NCBI GenBank assembly: GCA_913031575.1
Contig: CAJWEV010000001.1
Coordinates: 60,959-124,958, forward strand
DNA length: 64,000 nt
Reading direction: 5' to 3'
Source: an uncultured Halieaceae bacterium
Lineage (GTDB): Bacteria; Pseudomonadota; Gammaproteobacteria; Pseudomonadales; Halieaceae
This document shows positions 39,408 through 47,853 of this stretch, piece by piece (the first letter of the stretch is position 1; the number at the start of each line of letters is the position of its first letter). The notes beneath the pieces were generated by a model. It was given only the letters and a program-made list of their open reading frames with translations. It did no database searches and had not been told where the DNA came from. Both the position numbers and the translations under genes were made by a program.

Positions 39408-40496
39408 GTGAGCTTATCTCGATTTTTCGCGGTCTATGTAACCCCTCCATCGGTTTTCGTAGCGGTGCTCATAGGCGGTGGTTATGGCACCGGACGGGAG
39501 ATAGTAGAGTTCTTCTCGAGACATGGGTTCGTTAGCGGCTCGATTGGATTGATAACATCGTTTTTTCTTTTTTTTCTTGTTCTTGGAGCAACGTTTGACG
39601 TGGCCAGACGTCTTCAGGCTTACGAGTATGCGAGTTTCTTTAAGCAGTTGATCGGTTCCGTGTGGTGGTTGTATGAGGTTCTCTATGTGCTCCTCGCTAT
39701 GCTGGTACTTGGTGTGCTCAGCGCGGCGGCGGGCGAGACAATGCTTCAAGAGTTTGGACTGCCACTAAATTGGGGCTACTGGTTGATGCTGGTGCTTCTA
39801 ACGGCACTTTTACTCGTAGGCCGAACCTTTCTACAGCGCGTGCTGACTTTTTGGTCTGCAATGATGTTTATTGTCTTCGGAGTATATTTATTCTTTATCT
39901 TCGATCAGCTGGGTGGTGCCGCGAGAATGTCAGTTGACTCCGGCCTCGCTCTCGCCGGTATCTCGAGCGGCGCTCTCTATGTGATGTATAACGTTGCCAT
40001 AGCGCCTGTATTACTGTTTTCGATGCGTGCGTTTGAGACTCGGGTTGAGTCATGGACTGCAGCAGGGATAACGGCTTTTGCGCTCGTTGTACCTGCGTTT
40101 ATTTTTCATTGGGGTTTTACCGCCTCAGATCCCCTGGTACTGGATCAAGCTGTGCCGATGTATTGGATGATTGAGCAATTTGCACCCTCGATATTTAAGA
40201 CGATTTTTGTGGTGTTGCTGCTTGGAACACTCCTACAAACGGGCTCTGGGTTGATTCATGGATTCATCGAGCGCGTAGAGCAGGCTCTCGCTGACACGGG
40301 GCAGAGATCGCTGAATCGGCCCGCGCGGATTGGGATCACTATAGGTGCTTTAACGATTAGTTGGTTGTTGGCACAATTTGGTCTGATCAAACTTATCGGC
40401 GCTGGCTACAGTGCAATGGGTATAGGGTTTGCGCTGGTGTACATAATCCCCTTGCTGTTGAGATATTTCATTTTAAGAAATCTTGTGCGGGATTAG
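39408..40496 (+). CDS. YkvI-like membrane transporter
   Basis: 362 residues with about ten membrane helices. GGGYGTGREIVEFFSRHG in helix 1 is the hallmark of the YkvI family, LeuT-fold secondary transporters related to amino acid or choline carriers. Start is GTG 39408 with AGGAG ten bases upstream, 88 bases after the oxidase. Position at the end of the RidA, XRE-cupin and FAD oxidase run suggests import of the amine or amino acid that the oxidase uses. The gap before the next gene (40497-40802) has no clear terminator. Confidence 0.82.
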   Translation: MSLSRFFAVYVTPPSVFVAVLIGGGYGTGREIVEFFSRHGFVSGSIGLITSFFLFFLVLGATFDVARRLQAYEYASFFKQLIGSVWWLYEVLYVLLAMLVLGVLSAAAGETMLQEFGLPLNWGYWLMLVLLTALLLVGRTFLQRVLTFWSAMMFIVFGVYLFFIFDQLGGAARMSVDSGLALAGISSGALYVMYNVAIAPVLLFSMRAFETRVESWTAAGITAFALVVPAFIFHWGFTASDPLVLDQAVPMYWMIEQFAPSIFKTIFVVLLLGTLLQTGSGLIHGFIERVEQALADTGQRSLNRPARIGITIGALTISWLLAQFGLIKLIGAGYSAMGIGFALVYIIPLLLRYFILRNLVRD

Positions 40497-40802
40497 CAAA
40501 AAAGCGGCGCTTACATTTTTTATTTGCCCAACCTCGGCGCTTTCACTGGATCCTGACAAAGCGCACAGATTCATGCGGGTATCAGAGAATAGCCCTTCAA
40601 GATTGAAAGGCGGTCAGACGATCACTATAGAGCGGGCTAGCCAGCCATAATAAGTGCATGAGGTATATTAGACTTTACGCATGTGCCTTCAGCCGGTAAG
40701 CGTAATCAAGGAGATACGGCCTGTAGCCTAACTTCTTTGTATTTAACCGGCTGCGGGCGATAAGAAGTTCGATATGACCGTCAACGACGCCGAGAGGGTG
40801 TG
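40497..40802. other. intergenic region before the first TetR gene
   Basis: 306 bases with no convincing open frame. It should hold the promoter for the TetR gene at 40803. I saw no palindrome like the one at 45199 and no terminator. Confidence 0.45.
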
Positions 40803-41429
40803 ATGAAATTACAACAAGCAAACAAGGTCAATCGACAAAAACAAGTTGTTAAAACTGCGGCGCGACTTTTCTCATCAACAGGCTACAGATTGACCACGGT
40901 TGAAATGGTTGCGCAGCGAGCAAATGTCTCTCCCGTTACGATATACAACAATTTTGAGAATAAGACCGGGCTCTTACTCGCAGTATTAATCGATGAAGGC
41001 GTCGATATGGAAGAGGTTGGTGAGAGAATCTTAACTCAAAGGCAGCCAGCCGATCTCAGCGTCATCTATAGCTTGGTAGATGTATACGTGGGCCACCCCA
41101 TGGAGTTCATGAACAAGGCGTGTTGGCGCGAGTCACTTGCCGCCGCAATAACCTCCTCGAATAAGAGATTTATGACTGAGTATCAAAATGTCGACAAGCG
41201 CTTGGCTAGGCAACTGAAGGATGTGGTTTGTCGACTCCATGAGGAGCATGTTTTTGAGGCAGGCGTCGATGTAGATATTTTGGGTACCATCATATGGAAT
41301 AATGTAAATCAGATGTTTACCGATTTTATTTCCGACGAGACTATGACGCTGCAAACACTCAAAGAGTCATTGCATAGGCAAATAAGTGAGCTGCTCAATC
41401 TTGCGAGAAGGACACCTGCTGCTAATTAG
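40803..41429 (+). CDS. TetR-family regulator (first of a paralogous pair)
   Basis: 208 residues from ATG 40803, with GAGAGG five bases upstream. The TetR DNA-binding domain spans about residues 12-60 (TAARLFSSTGYRLTTVEMVAQRAN, VSPVTIYNNFENKTGLL). It is a clear paralogue of the TetR at 44563-45177: VSPVTIYNNFE versus VSPMTIYNNFE, followed by similar FMNKACWRESL versus FMNKSCWRQAL and TIIWNNVNQMFTDFI versus ELIWNNTNQLFTEFI. The C-terminal ligand domain is of the BetI-like kind. It probably responds to a related compound. Confidence 0.9.
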   Translation: MKLQQANKVNRQKQVVKTAARLFSSTGYRLTTVEMVAQRANVSPVTIYNNFENKTGLLLAVLIDEGVDMEEVGERILTQRQPADLSVIYSLVDVYVGHPMEFMNKACWRESLAAAITSSNKRFMTEYQNVDKRLARQLKDVVCRLHEEHVFEAGVDVDILGTIIWNNVNQMFTDFISDETMTLQTLKESLHRQISELLNLARRTPAAN

Positions 41430-41588
41430 CTTATTTAACCCGCTACAGCGACCTCTTTATCAGGCACTGATAATCCAATGTTGTCGCAAAACGCTACCGC
41501 GCTAATGAAAACTTCGCACTGCCGTACTGAGTTTTGAGTAGCAAGATTTTCAATATTCGACGAACCAGCAGCTTAAGGAGACGATTGG

Positions 41589-42848
41589 TTACTTAGCGTC
41601 TGCAAGACTAGGCGCCACTTGGACCAGCTTCCGATACACACTCGTAAAGATCAATAAAGCTAACGCCGTTGCAATTCCGCAAAGAAGCATGACGGCGCTA
41701 TAGCCCTCTCCGTACAAGACTATGGTTCCCGCAATCGTTGGTGCGATCGCCTGCGCAACTCCCTGGAGCGCAGGTACCAATGCCGCATAGCGACCCGAGT
41801 GATCTATATTAGATAGCGTCCCAAGCTGAAAGACGTCAACAAATATCCACAGAAAGCTGAAAGAAAAGACACTGAATATGAAGGTGGTTTGATCAATCCT
41901 TTGTGCCATTACCAGCATACTTAAACTCATTAAAAGCAACGCGAAGATCAGAGGTTTAGCTTGTCCGAAATGACGAGCGAGCCAAACAGTGAAAACGGCT
42001 GCTGAAAGGCTACATACCTGCGCCCAAACAAGGGTGCTAGAGATAAATTCAGGTGAAATATTCGCGTCAACGCCGGCTCGTTCTATAAAAGCCCAGTAGG
42101 CTCCAACCATAATGTAAAACGTGAAAACGGAAGCCAGACAAAGTCTAGGTAAAGTGGAAGGTATTACCGGGCTGCTGGCGTCGGTGGTGTCCTCTGCATG
42201 CGTGTGCTTGACCGGCTCGAAATACCGTGGGATTAAGGGAACAACTAACAGAATCGGTAATGTTTCCAGAAGATAAAATCCGAAAATTCCATTGACACCC
42301 CACCGTGCATCGATGATGGGGAAGATGAAGAAAATAAAGGCATTCATACTGACCAAAACAAAAAGTAATAAACTGTATACCCAAGCCGTGTCGCGACTGC
42401 CTGCCAAACTCGCCGTGCAGGTTGAGTAACAGATACCCGCACCAATACCGGCCACCAGCCGGCTCATTAATAAGGGCGTGAGGTCCTGATTCTGCATAGA
42501 CAGAGCGTTGCTGACGAGGAGAAGTGTCAAGCCAACGTAAGCCAGCCTCTGACGATTCGTTTTTTCAACCAGCATGGCTGTCACGGTCGACCCTATGAAA
42601 AGACCCGACATGTCTGCAGAGGCGATCCATCCAAGTTGCTGTTCATTGAATCCTAGTGAGTCCGCCAAGGAGCCGACAAATAAAGGCATGCCCATTGCAA
42701 CCCCGGTGCCTGCAATGCCGAGTAAAATCGCTGCTAAAACGGCGGTAGGCCTATCAAATTTGTTCTCGGGATCTTGGTTTAGCGATTTGTTGCTTTGACC
42801 AGAAAAACGTAATAGACGAGCTTTAATGGTGTTCGGTGAGTCATTCAT
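41589..42848 (-). CDS. MFS transporter
   Basis: 419 residues from ATG 42848 (GTG 42860 is an alternative). Twelve membrane helices are expected, and the loop MLVEKTNRQRLAYVG fits the MFS motif after helix 2. Segments GMPLFVGSLADSLGFNEQQLGWI and AGIGAGICYSTCTASLAG are typical of major facilitator proteins. It is 18 bases after the GMC oxidoreductase stop on the same strand, so it forms an operon with it. It may take up the alcohol or acid handled by that enzyme; no specific substrate is evident. Confidence 0.85.
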   Translation of the reverse strand: MNDSPNTIKARLLRFSGQSNKSLNQDPENKFDRPTAVLAAILLGIAGTGVAMGMPLFVGSLADSLGFNEQQLGWIASADMSGLFIGSTVTAMLVEKTNRQRLAYVGLTLLLVSNALSMQNQDLTPLLMSRLVAGIGAGICYSTCTASLAGSRDTAWVYSLLLFVLVSMNAFIFFIFPIIDARWGVNGIFGFYLLETLPILLVVPLIPRYFEPVKHTHAEDTTDASSPVIPSTLPRLCLASVFTFYIMVGAYWAFIERAGVDANISPEFISSTLVWAQVCSLSAAVFTVWLARHFGQAKPLIFALLLMSLSMLVMAQRIDQTTFIFSVFSFSFLWIFVDVFQLGTLSNIDHSGRYAALVPALQGVAQAIAPTIAGTIVLYGEGYSAVMLLCGIATALALLIFTSVYRKLVQVAPSLADAK

Positions 42849-42865
42849 CTTTTTTCTCACTTAAT

Positions 42866-44593
42866 TTATGTGTACTCGGGTTTTAGTGGGCACAACCCCA
42901 GAATATTGTCCGCGATTTTTTCGGCAAGCATGATGGTTACCGCATTAAGATTCCCAGCTGGAATTGATGGGATAATTGATGCGTCGACGACCCTGACATT
43001 GTTAAGCCCATGCACTTTGCCCTCTGCACTTGTGACGCTGTTATCGTCCTTCCCCATGCTGCAAGTGCCACACGGATGGTAGTTAGATTCCAAGGAGCGA
43101 TGAATCCAACTCAGAATTTCTCGATCATTTTCGAGTTCATCGACCCCGGATAATTCAGTGGTCAGACGACCCCGCCACGCCGTTTGCTGAAACAATTCTC
43201 TGGTCGTTTTAACCATGTCGACAGCGAGGTTTTGGTCACGTGCGTCACTCAAGTAATTGAAGCGAAACTTTGGTGGACTTTGGGGGTTCTTGCTAGCTAA
43301 CCATAGATAACCGCGACTTTTAGGTCGCTGCAAACTGGCGAAACATTGAAACCCAGGGTCTATTCTTATCCCTTCCGGCGCAAAGTCTCCGCGCATAGCT
43401 ATGCACTCTAGTTGTAAGTCTGGGCGCATTTCAGGACTTGCTAACGATAAAAATGCACCAACTTCAAAGTGATTGGAGATGCCCAGGCCGCGCTTGAAAA
43501 GTAGCCAATCCAGACCGGTTTTTATCCTACCAATGGGTGTAAGTTTGGCTGCAAGTGAATCCCGGTGATTGTGGGCTCCGTATTCAAAGCACCATGCTGG
43601 ATGGTCATGTAAATTCTGGCCAACGCCGGGGAGGTGCATTGTTGTGTTAATACCAAGAGAGGATAAATGCTCTGCATCTCCCACACCCGACAGCATCAAT
43701 AGATGAGGCGACTGGATAGCGCCTGCAGACAGGATGAGCTCACCTTCCACAGGCATATTTAGATCCTCGCCTCGTCTCTTCAGCGCTAATCCAACCGCAG
43801 TGCCGTTTGAAAATGTTATTGACTCGCAATGCGTTTCAAGCAGTACTTCGAGATTGTTTTTCTTAGGTGAGTCATACAGATAGGCCTGTGAGGCGCTGTG
43901 TCTTATTCCGTTACAAACGTTTCGTTGTATTTCATGCGCCCCACCCTGATAAGCACCGTTGTGATCAGGGTTGGTTGATATCCCCAATTCCAAAGATGCA
44001 CTCAGAAACGATCGAAAAAGGGGGTTAACTAGTTCAGTCTTAGTAACTGTTACTGGCCCTGAGACTCCGCGATATTTTGGATCGCCAAAGGCATAGTTTT
44101 CGCTTCGCTTGAAGTACGGTAAGCAGTGGGCATAACTCCAGGCTTCTAGCCCATTTTCATTCCAGTCATCGTAGTCTGCTGGATTCCCTCTTACCCAGTT
44201 CATGCCGTTAATCGACGACGAGCCACCGAGCACCCGCCCTCTCGGAGTATAGGCTCCCAATTTTTTATCCGCGCTTTGAAAGCTTTCCCTCTCTGCGAAA
44301 AACTTCCAGTTGTATCGATCCTTAGTGAGAGGAATCCCGAGCCCGGCTGGCATTTGAATAAAGGTATTCCTGTCATTTGGGCCCGATTCGATTAAGAGAA
44401 CGCGTTTGGCAGAGTTCTCAGCCAGTCTTGCCGCAATCGTGCTGCCCGCGCTACCGGCTCCGACCACAATGTAGTCATAGGATACGGTCGATGGATGTCG
44501 GACAAACTTCAAACCACTCTCAACTTGTTGGGAATGTAATCGACTTGATGGCTCACTATATCTTACTCCGCCACTGCGAGATCTATAATGCAC
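42866..44593 (-). CDS. GMC-family FAD oxidoreductase
   Basis: 575 residues if ATG 44593 is used; it overlaps the end of the TetR gene by 31 bases. A TTG near 44510, 28 codons in, with GAG upstream would remove a doubtful N-terminal tail. The FAD fold YDYIVVGAGSAGSTIAARL, GMC signature GRVLGGSSSINGMNWVRG, and C-terminal HPCGTCSMG with active-site His and VVDASIIPSIPAGN are all present. It oxidises alcohols, as do choline and long-chain alcohol dehydrogenases. With an aldehyde dehydrogenase at 50 kb and BetI-like TetR control, a choline- or alcohol-like substrate is plausible but unproven. Confidence 0.9.
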   Translation of the reverse strand: MHYRSRSGGVRYSEPSSRLHSQQVESGLKFVRHPSTVSYDYIVVGAGSAGSTIAARLAENSAKRVLLIESGPNDRNTFIQMPAGLGIPLTKDRYNWKFFAERESFQSADKKLGAYTPRGRVLGGSSSINGMNWVRGNPADYDDWNENGLEAWSYAHCLPYFKRSENYAFGDPKYRGVSGPVTVTKTELVNPLFRSFLSASLELGISTNPDHNGAYQGGAHEIQRNVCNGIRHSASQAYLYDSPKKNNLEVLLETHCESITFSNGTAVGLALKRRGEDLNMPVEGELILSAGAIQSPHLLMLSGVGDAEHLSSLGINTTMHLPGVGQNLHDHPAWCFEYGAHNHRDSLAAKLTPIGRIKTGLDWLLFKRGLGISNHFEVGAFLSLASPEMRPDLQLECIAMRGDFAPEGIRIDPGFQCFASLQRPKSRGYLWLASKNPQSPPKFRFNYLSDARDQNLAVDMVKTTRELFQQTAWRGRLTTELSGVDELENDREILSWIHRSLESNYHPCGTCSMGKDDNSVTSAEGKVHGLNNVRVVDASIIPSIPAGNLNAVTIMLAEKIADNILGLCPLKPEYT

Positions 44594-45177
44594 TGTGTTT
44601 GCTGCGTGACTCTCCGTCGCAGTTCGGGCATTGGTATCCCATCATCGATGATAAATTCGGTAAATAACTGATTTGTGTTATTCCAGATAAGTTCACCGAG
44701 TGATTGCGCGTCACTGTCGCGCCCTAGAACTTTTTCATCATGAAGGCATTGAAGCAGTCCAGTCACTTGGCGCTGCAATTTTTTTTCGGCGGACCGATAT
44801 TCCGTAGAGTACTGAGTGCCAGGGCTAGCTAGTGAGGCAGTCAAAGCTTGTCGCCAACATGACTTATTCATAAATCGCATCGGCTGCTCTATGTACAGCT
44901 CAACCAAACGGTTGATGACGGTTGTGTCTCGAGGTTTCCGCTTAGCTATCAGCAGCTCGCCAAGTAACTCAGTGTCTCTAGCTTCCGTTTCCAATACGGC
45001 GAAAAGCAACCCTCGTTTGGTTTCAAAGTTGTTGTAAATAGTCATCGGGGAGACCCCCGCGCGGTTCGCAACCAATGCAACAGTTGTTTTGCCATACCCA
45101 ACTGACGAAAAAAGCCGTGCTGCCTCGTCGATAATTCGAGTTTCCCTGCTGGCCCTCTTGCTTGAGCTCAACTGCAC
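44563..45177 (-). CDS. TetR-family regulator (second of a paralogous pair)
   Basis: 204 residues. GTG 45177 was chosen because it aligns with the ATG of the paralogue at 40803; TTG 45171 with GAGG upstream is also possible, and longer frames to 45384 run through the operator. The DNA-binding region is AARLFSSVGYGKTTVALVAN with VSPMTIYNNFETK. It is followed by the GMC and MFS genes, which it probably controls, along with the divergent TonB receptor. A perfect inverted repeat lies just upstream. Confidence 0.88.
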   Translation of the reverse strand: MQLSSSKRASRETRIIDEAARLFSSVGYGKTTVALVANRAGVSPMTIYNNFETKRGLLFAVLETEARDTELLGELLIAKRKPRDTTVINRLVELYIEQPMRFMNKSCWRQALTASLASPGTQYSTEYRSAEKKLQRQVTGLLQCLHDEKVLGRDSDAQSLGELIWNNTNQLFTEFIIDDGIPMPELRRRVTQQTQCIIDLAVAE

Positions 45178-45198
45178 CTCATCAAAAAGAAAAAATAA

Positions 45199-45214
45199 TT
45201 GTAGTTGACTACAA
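45199..45214. promoter_or_regulatory. TetR operator candidate
   Basis: TTGTAGT-TG-ACTACAA is a perfect 16-base palindrome centred 30 bases before the TetR start and about 68 bases before the TonB receptor start. The spacing and AT-rich surround fit an operator shared by the divergent TetR, GMC, MFS operon and the receptor. Confidence 0.7.
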
Positions 45215-45274
45215 ATATATTTTTCAATAGCCTCTGATAAAATTAAAAATTCCGCTAAATAAGGGGTAATTTGG

Positions 45275-47632
45275 ATGCTTTTAAAAAAATTGATAGGAAA
45301 AACTTTATTCGACTTCATTAAATCATCATCAATGTACCCTCGAAAATTGAGCAATGAAGCTCTGCGTAATGCATCGCCTGGCAATCAGTTTTTAAGCTTA
45401 AAGACGTTACTAGCTGGCCTCTTCATCGTTACGAGTGCTCAAACGTCTATTGCTCAAGAAGGCCCACGCATTATTGAAGAGGTAGTGGTAACTGCAAGTA
45501 AGCGGGGTGACGTTAGTGCGCAAGATACGGCACTAAGCATCTCGGTCGCCTCGAGCGACATGATCGCCAAGCAAGGCCTCGTCGGAATGGATGACTTTCT
45601 TCGCGCAACGCCTGCAACGAACTTCTTGGATCGTGGCGCTGGTCGGAATGGCATTATCATTCGCGGCGTAACCGCGTCTCCACAGACCGATGCCACAGTG
45701 GGTGTATATATAGGCGAAACGCCCCTAACCGGCTTGGGCTCGTCATCGCCGGGCAGCGGCGGTAATCCAGATTTGAAATTTGTGGACATGGAGAGAATTG
45801 AAGTGCTCCGTGGTCCTCAAGGCACCTTATATGGAGATGGCTCAATCGCCGGCACCGTCAGAGTCATACCTAATGCACCAGACCTAAGCACGATCTCAGG
45901 AGAGATTGCTGGAAACGTTTCTTCAACGGCAGGTGAAGGTGGCGACAATGCAATGCTGCGAGGCGTTCTCAATATACCCGTGGTAAAGGACACCTTTGCG
46001 ATTCGTGTTGTCGCCTACGATTATGACAACAGTGGTTACTATAAGAGTGTTGCCGGCAGCAACGCAGACAAACAAATTTGGGCAGGCGCCTTCGGCGGAA
46101 TCACAGCTGATAAGGACGACGTGGGCAGTGACGAATACACCGGGGGCAGAATATCTGCACTCTGGCAAGTCACCGATACTTTCGACGTCTCGCTATCCCA
46201 CATTACGCAAGATATCGAGCAAAGGGGCATACCAGAATCTCTCATGAATCTAGGCGATACCAACAGAGCCCCTTTCCAAAAGCTAGACGGGAGTGATGAA
46301 GCACTTGGGATGGATTTCGATGTCACCAACCTCGATATGAATCTCGATTTGGGTCAGATAGAAATCGTCTCCTCTACATCAATTGCCGAGACAAACTCCC
46401 TTCAAGATCGCGACCTTGGCTTATATTTCGGCCCACTCCTTGGTGTTGACGATATTCCTCTTTTCCTCACAGATTCGGGCGATATAGAGAGCTTCACACA
46501 GGAACTCCGACTCAACACGCGTTTGGACGGATCCTGGCAGTTCCTTGTCGGCGCTTTCTATCAGGACATTGAGAATAAACAGTCGCAGGACTTCGTATTT
46601 GAGGGGGCGTCTGCGCTCGATCCCTTCGGAGGCCTACTGCTGTTTGAATCGAGACTCAAGGAGGATATTGAGCAACTCTCTTTCTTTGGAGAGGCGACTT
46701 ACGATCTCACAGAAAATATGACGGCAGTGGCTGGTATACGCCATTACGACTACGAGCAGACCGCTTCCGATAGCGCCGACGGCCTGTTCAATGGAGGAGC
46801 CTCGACAAGCACTCTTGAGGCGGATGATTCGGGGCAGACGTATAAATTCGGCCTTACTTATGCGCGCAGCGATACGGCAACGTATTATGCAACCTTTGCT
46901 CAAGGATTCAGATTGGGCGGACCCCAAGCTGACGTCCCAACAGATCTATGTGATCTCGACGGCGACGGTCTCATTGATGGGCTGGGTGTCGCTGCACCGA
47001 ACCAAATAGACTCCGATGAACTGGATAGCTTTGAACTTGGCGCAAAGTTTTCTCTTGCCGACGGTCGTGCTGTCCTGAACGTGGCGGCTTACCAAATTGA
47101 GTGGGAAGGAATCCCAGTAGCGCGAACGGCCGACTGTGGTTTTGGCGTGACGTTGAATGCGGGTGAAGCAGAGAGCAGAGGCATCGAAGTTGAAGGGCAG
47201 TTGTTGCTGTCGGACATTTGGAGCCTCAACTACGGGCTATCCTATGTGGATACGGAGTTGACGTCAGACGCACCTGGCCTTGGCAGTGCAGGCGATCGCC
47301 TCCCAGGCACTCCTGAATTTCAAGCCTCTCTCGGTGTACAGGCTGATTTTTATGTAGCAGACCGGCCACTATTTGCACGCGCAGACATTGCTCATGCGGG
47401 CGAGTATTTTAATAATTTACAGGAGCAGGGGATTGGCGCTGGAGACTTCACCACAATAAATCTTCGCCTAGGAGCTGATATTACCGAACTAATATCTCTC
47501 GACTTGTTCGTAAAGAATCTCACTGATGAAGAAGGCCTGACATGGGTCGAAACGGAAATTGGCGACGGACGCGCCAATTACATTCGACCCAGGACGATTG
47601 GGGTTGAGGTGCGAGCACTGTTCGGGCAATGA
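45275..47632 (+). CDS. TonB-dependent receptor
   Basis: 785 residues from ATG 45275 with AAGGGG nine bases upstream. A long N-terminal region precedes the signal core LLAGLFIVTSAQTSIAQ. EEVVVTASKR is a TonB-box-like start, followed by the plug: RNGIIIRGVTASPQTD and MERIEVLRGPQGTLYGDG. The barrel ends near VRALFGQ, not in phenylalanine. This iron-complex/unknown-substrate type is common in marine gammaproteobacteria. The palindrome upstream and the divergent TetR, GMC and MFS genes suggest import of the compound those enzymes use. No Fur box lies near it, so a non-iron ligand is likely. Confidence 0.92.
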   Translation: MLLKKLIGKTLFDFIKSSSMYPRKLSNEALRNASPGNQFLSLKTLLAGLFIVTSAQTSIAQEGPRIIEEVVVTASKRGDVSAQDTALSISVASSDMIAKQGLVGMDDFLRATPATNFLDRGAGRNGIIIRGVTASPQTDATVGVYIGETPLTGLGSSSPGSGGNPDLKFVDMERIEVLRGPQGTLYGDGSIAGTVRVIPNAPDLSTISGEIAGNVSSTAGEGGDNAMLRGVLNIPVVKDTFAIRVVAYDYDNSGYYKSVAGSNADKQIWAGAFGGITADKDDVGSDEYTGGRISALWQVTDTFDVSLSHITQDIEQRGIPESLMNLGDTNRAPFQKLDGSDEALGMDFDVTNLDMNLDLGQIEIVSSTSIAETNSLQDRDLGLYFGPLLGVDDIPLFLTDSGDIESFTQELRLNTRLDGSWQFLVGAFYQDIENKQSQDFVFEGASALDPFGGLLLFESRLKEDIEQLSFFGEATYDLTENMTAVAGIRHYDYEQTASDSADGLFNGGASTSTLEADDSGQTYKFGLTYARSDTATYYATFAQGFRLGGPQADVPTDLCDLDGDGLIDGLGVAAPNQIDSDELDSFELGAKFSLADGRAVLNVAAYQIEWEGIPVARTADCGFGVTLNAGEAESRGIEVEGQLLLSDIWSLNYGLSYVDTELTSDAPGLGSAGDRLPGTPEFQASLGVQADFYVADRPLFARADIAHAGEYFNNLQEQGIGAGDFTTINLRLGADITELISLDLFVKNLTDEEGLTWVETEIGDGRANYIRPRTIGVEVRALFGQ

Positions 47633-47853
47633 ATCGTGCGACTTAATGGAGGTCCATCTCGATACTAAAACGGTTAGCCTCACGTGGGCTACGCCCGAAT
47701 AATGAGTCTGACAGCAAAACTCAAAACTATCGTCATGTCGGCGCAAAGCGCCAGTTTCACGTCGATGAACGTTGATCTGTTTAACTTGCGTGTTCAGTCC
47801 CGCTGTCTAACCTGGCTTAGTGAGGAGTCCTGCTAAATGACAAAGTTCACCCG

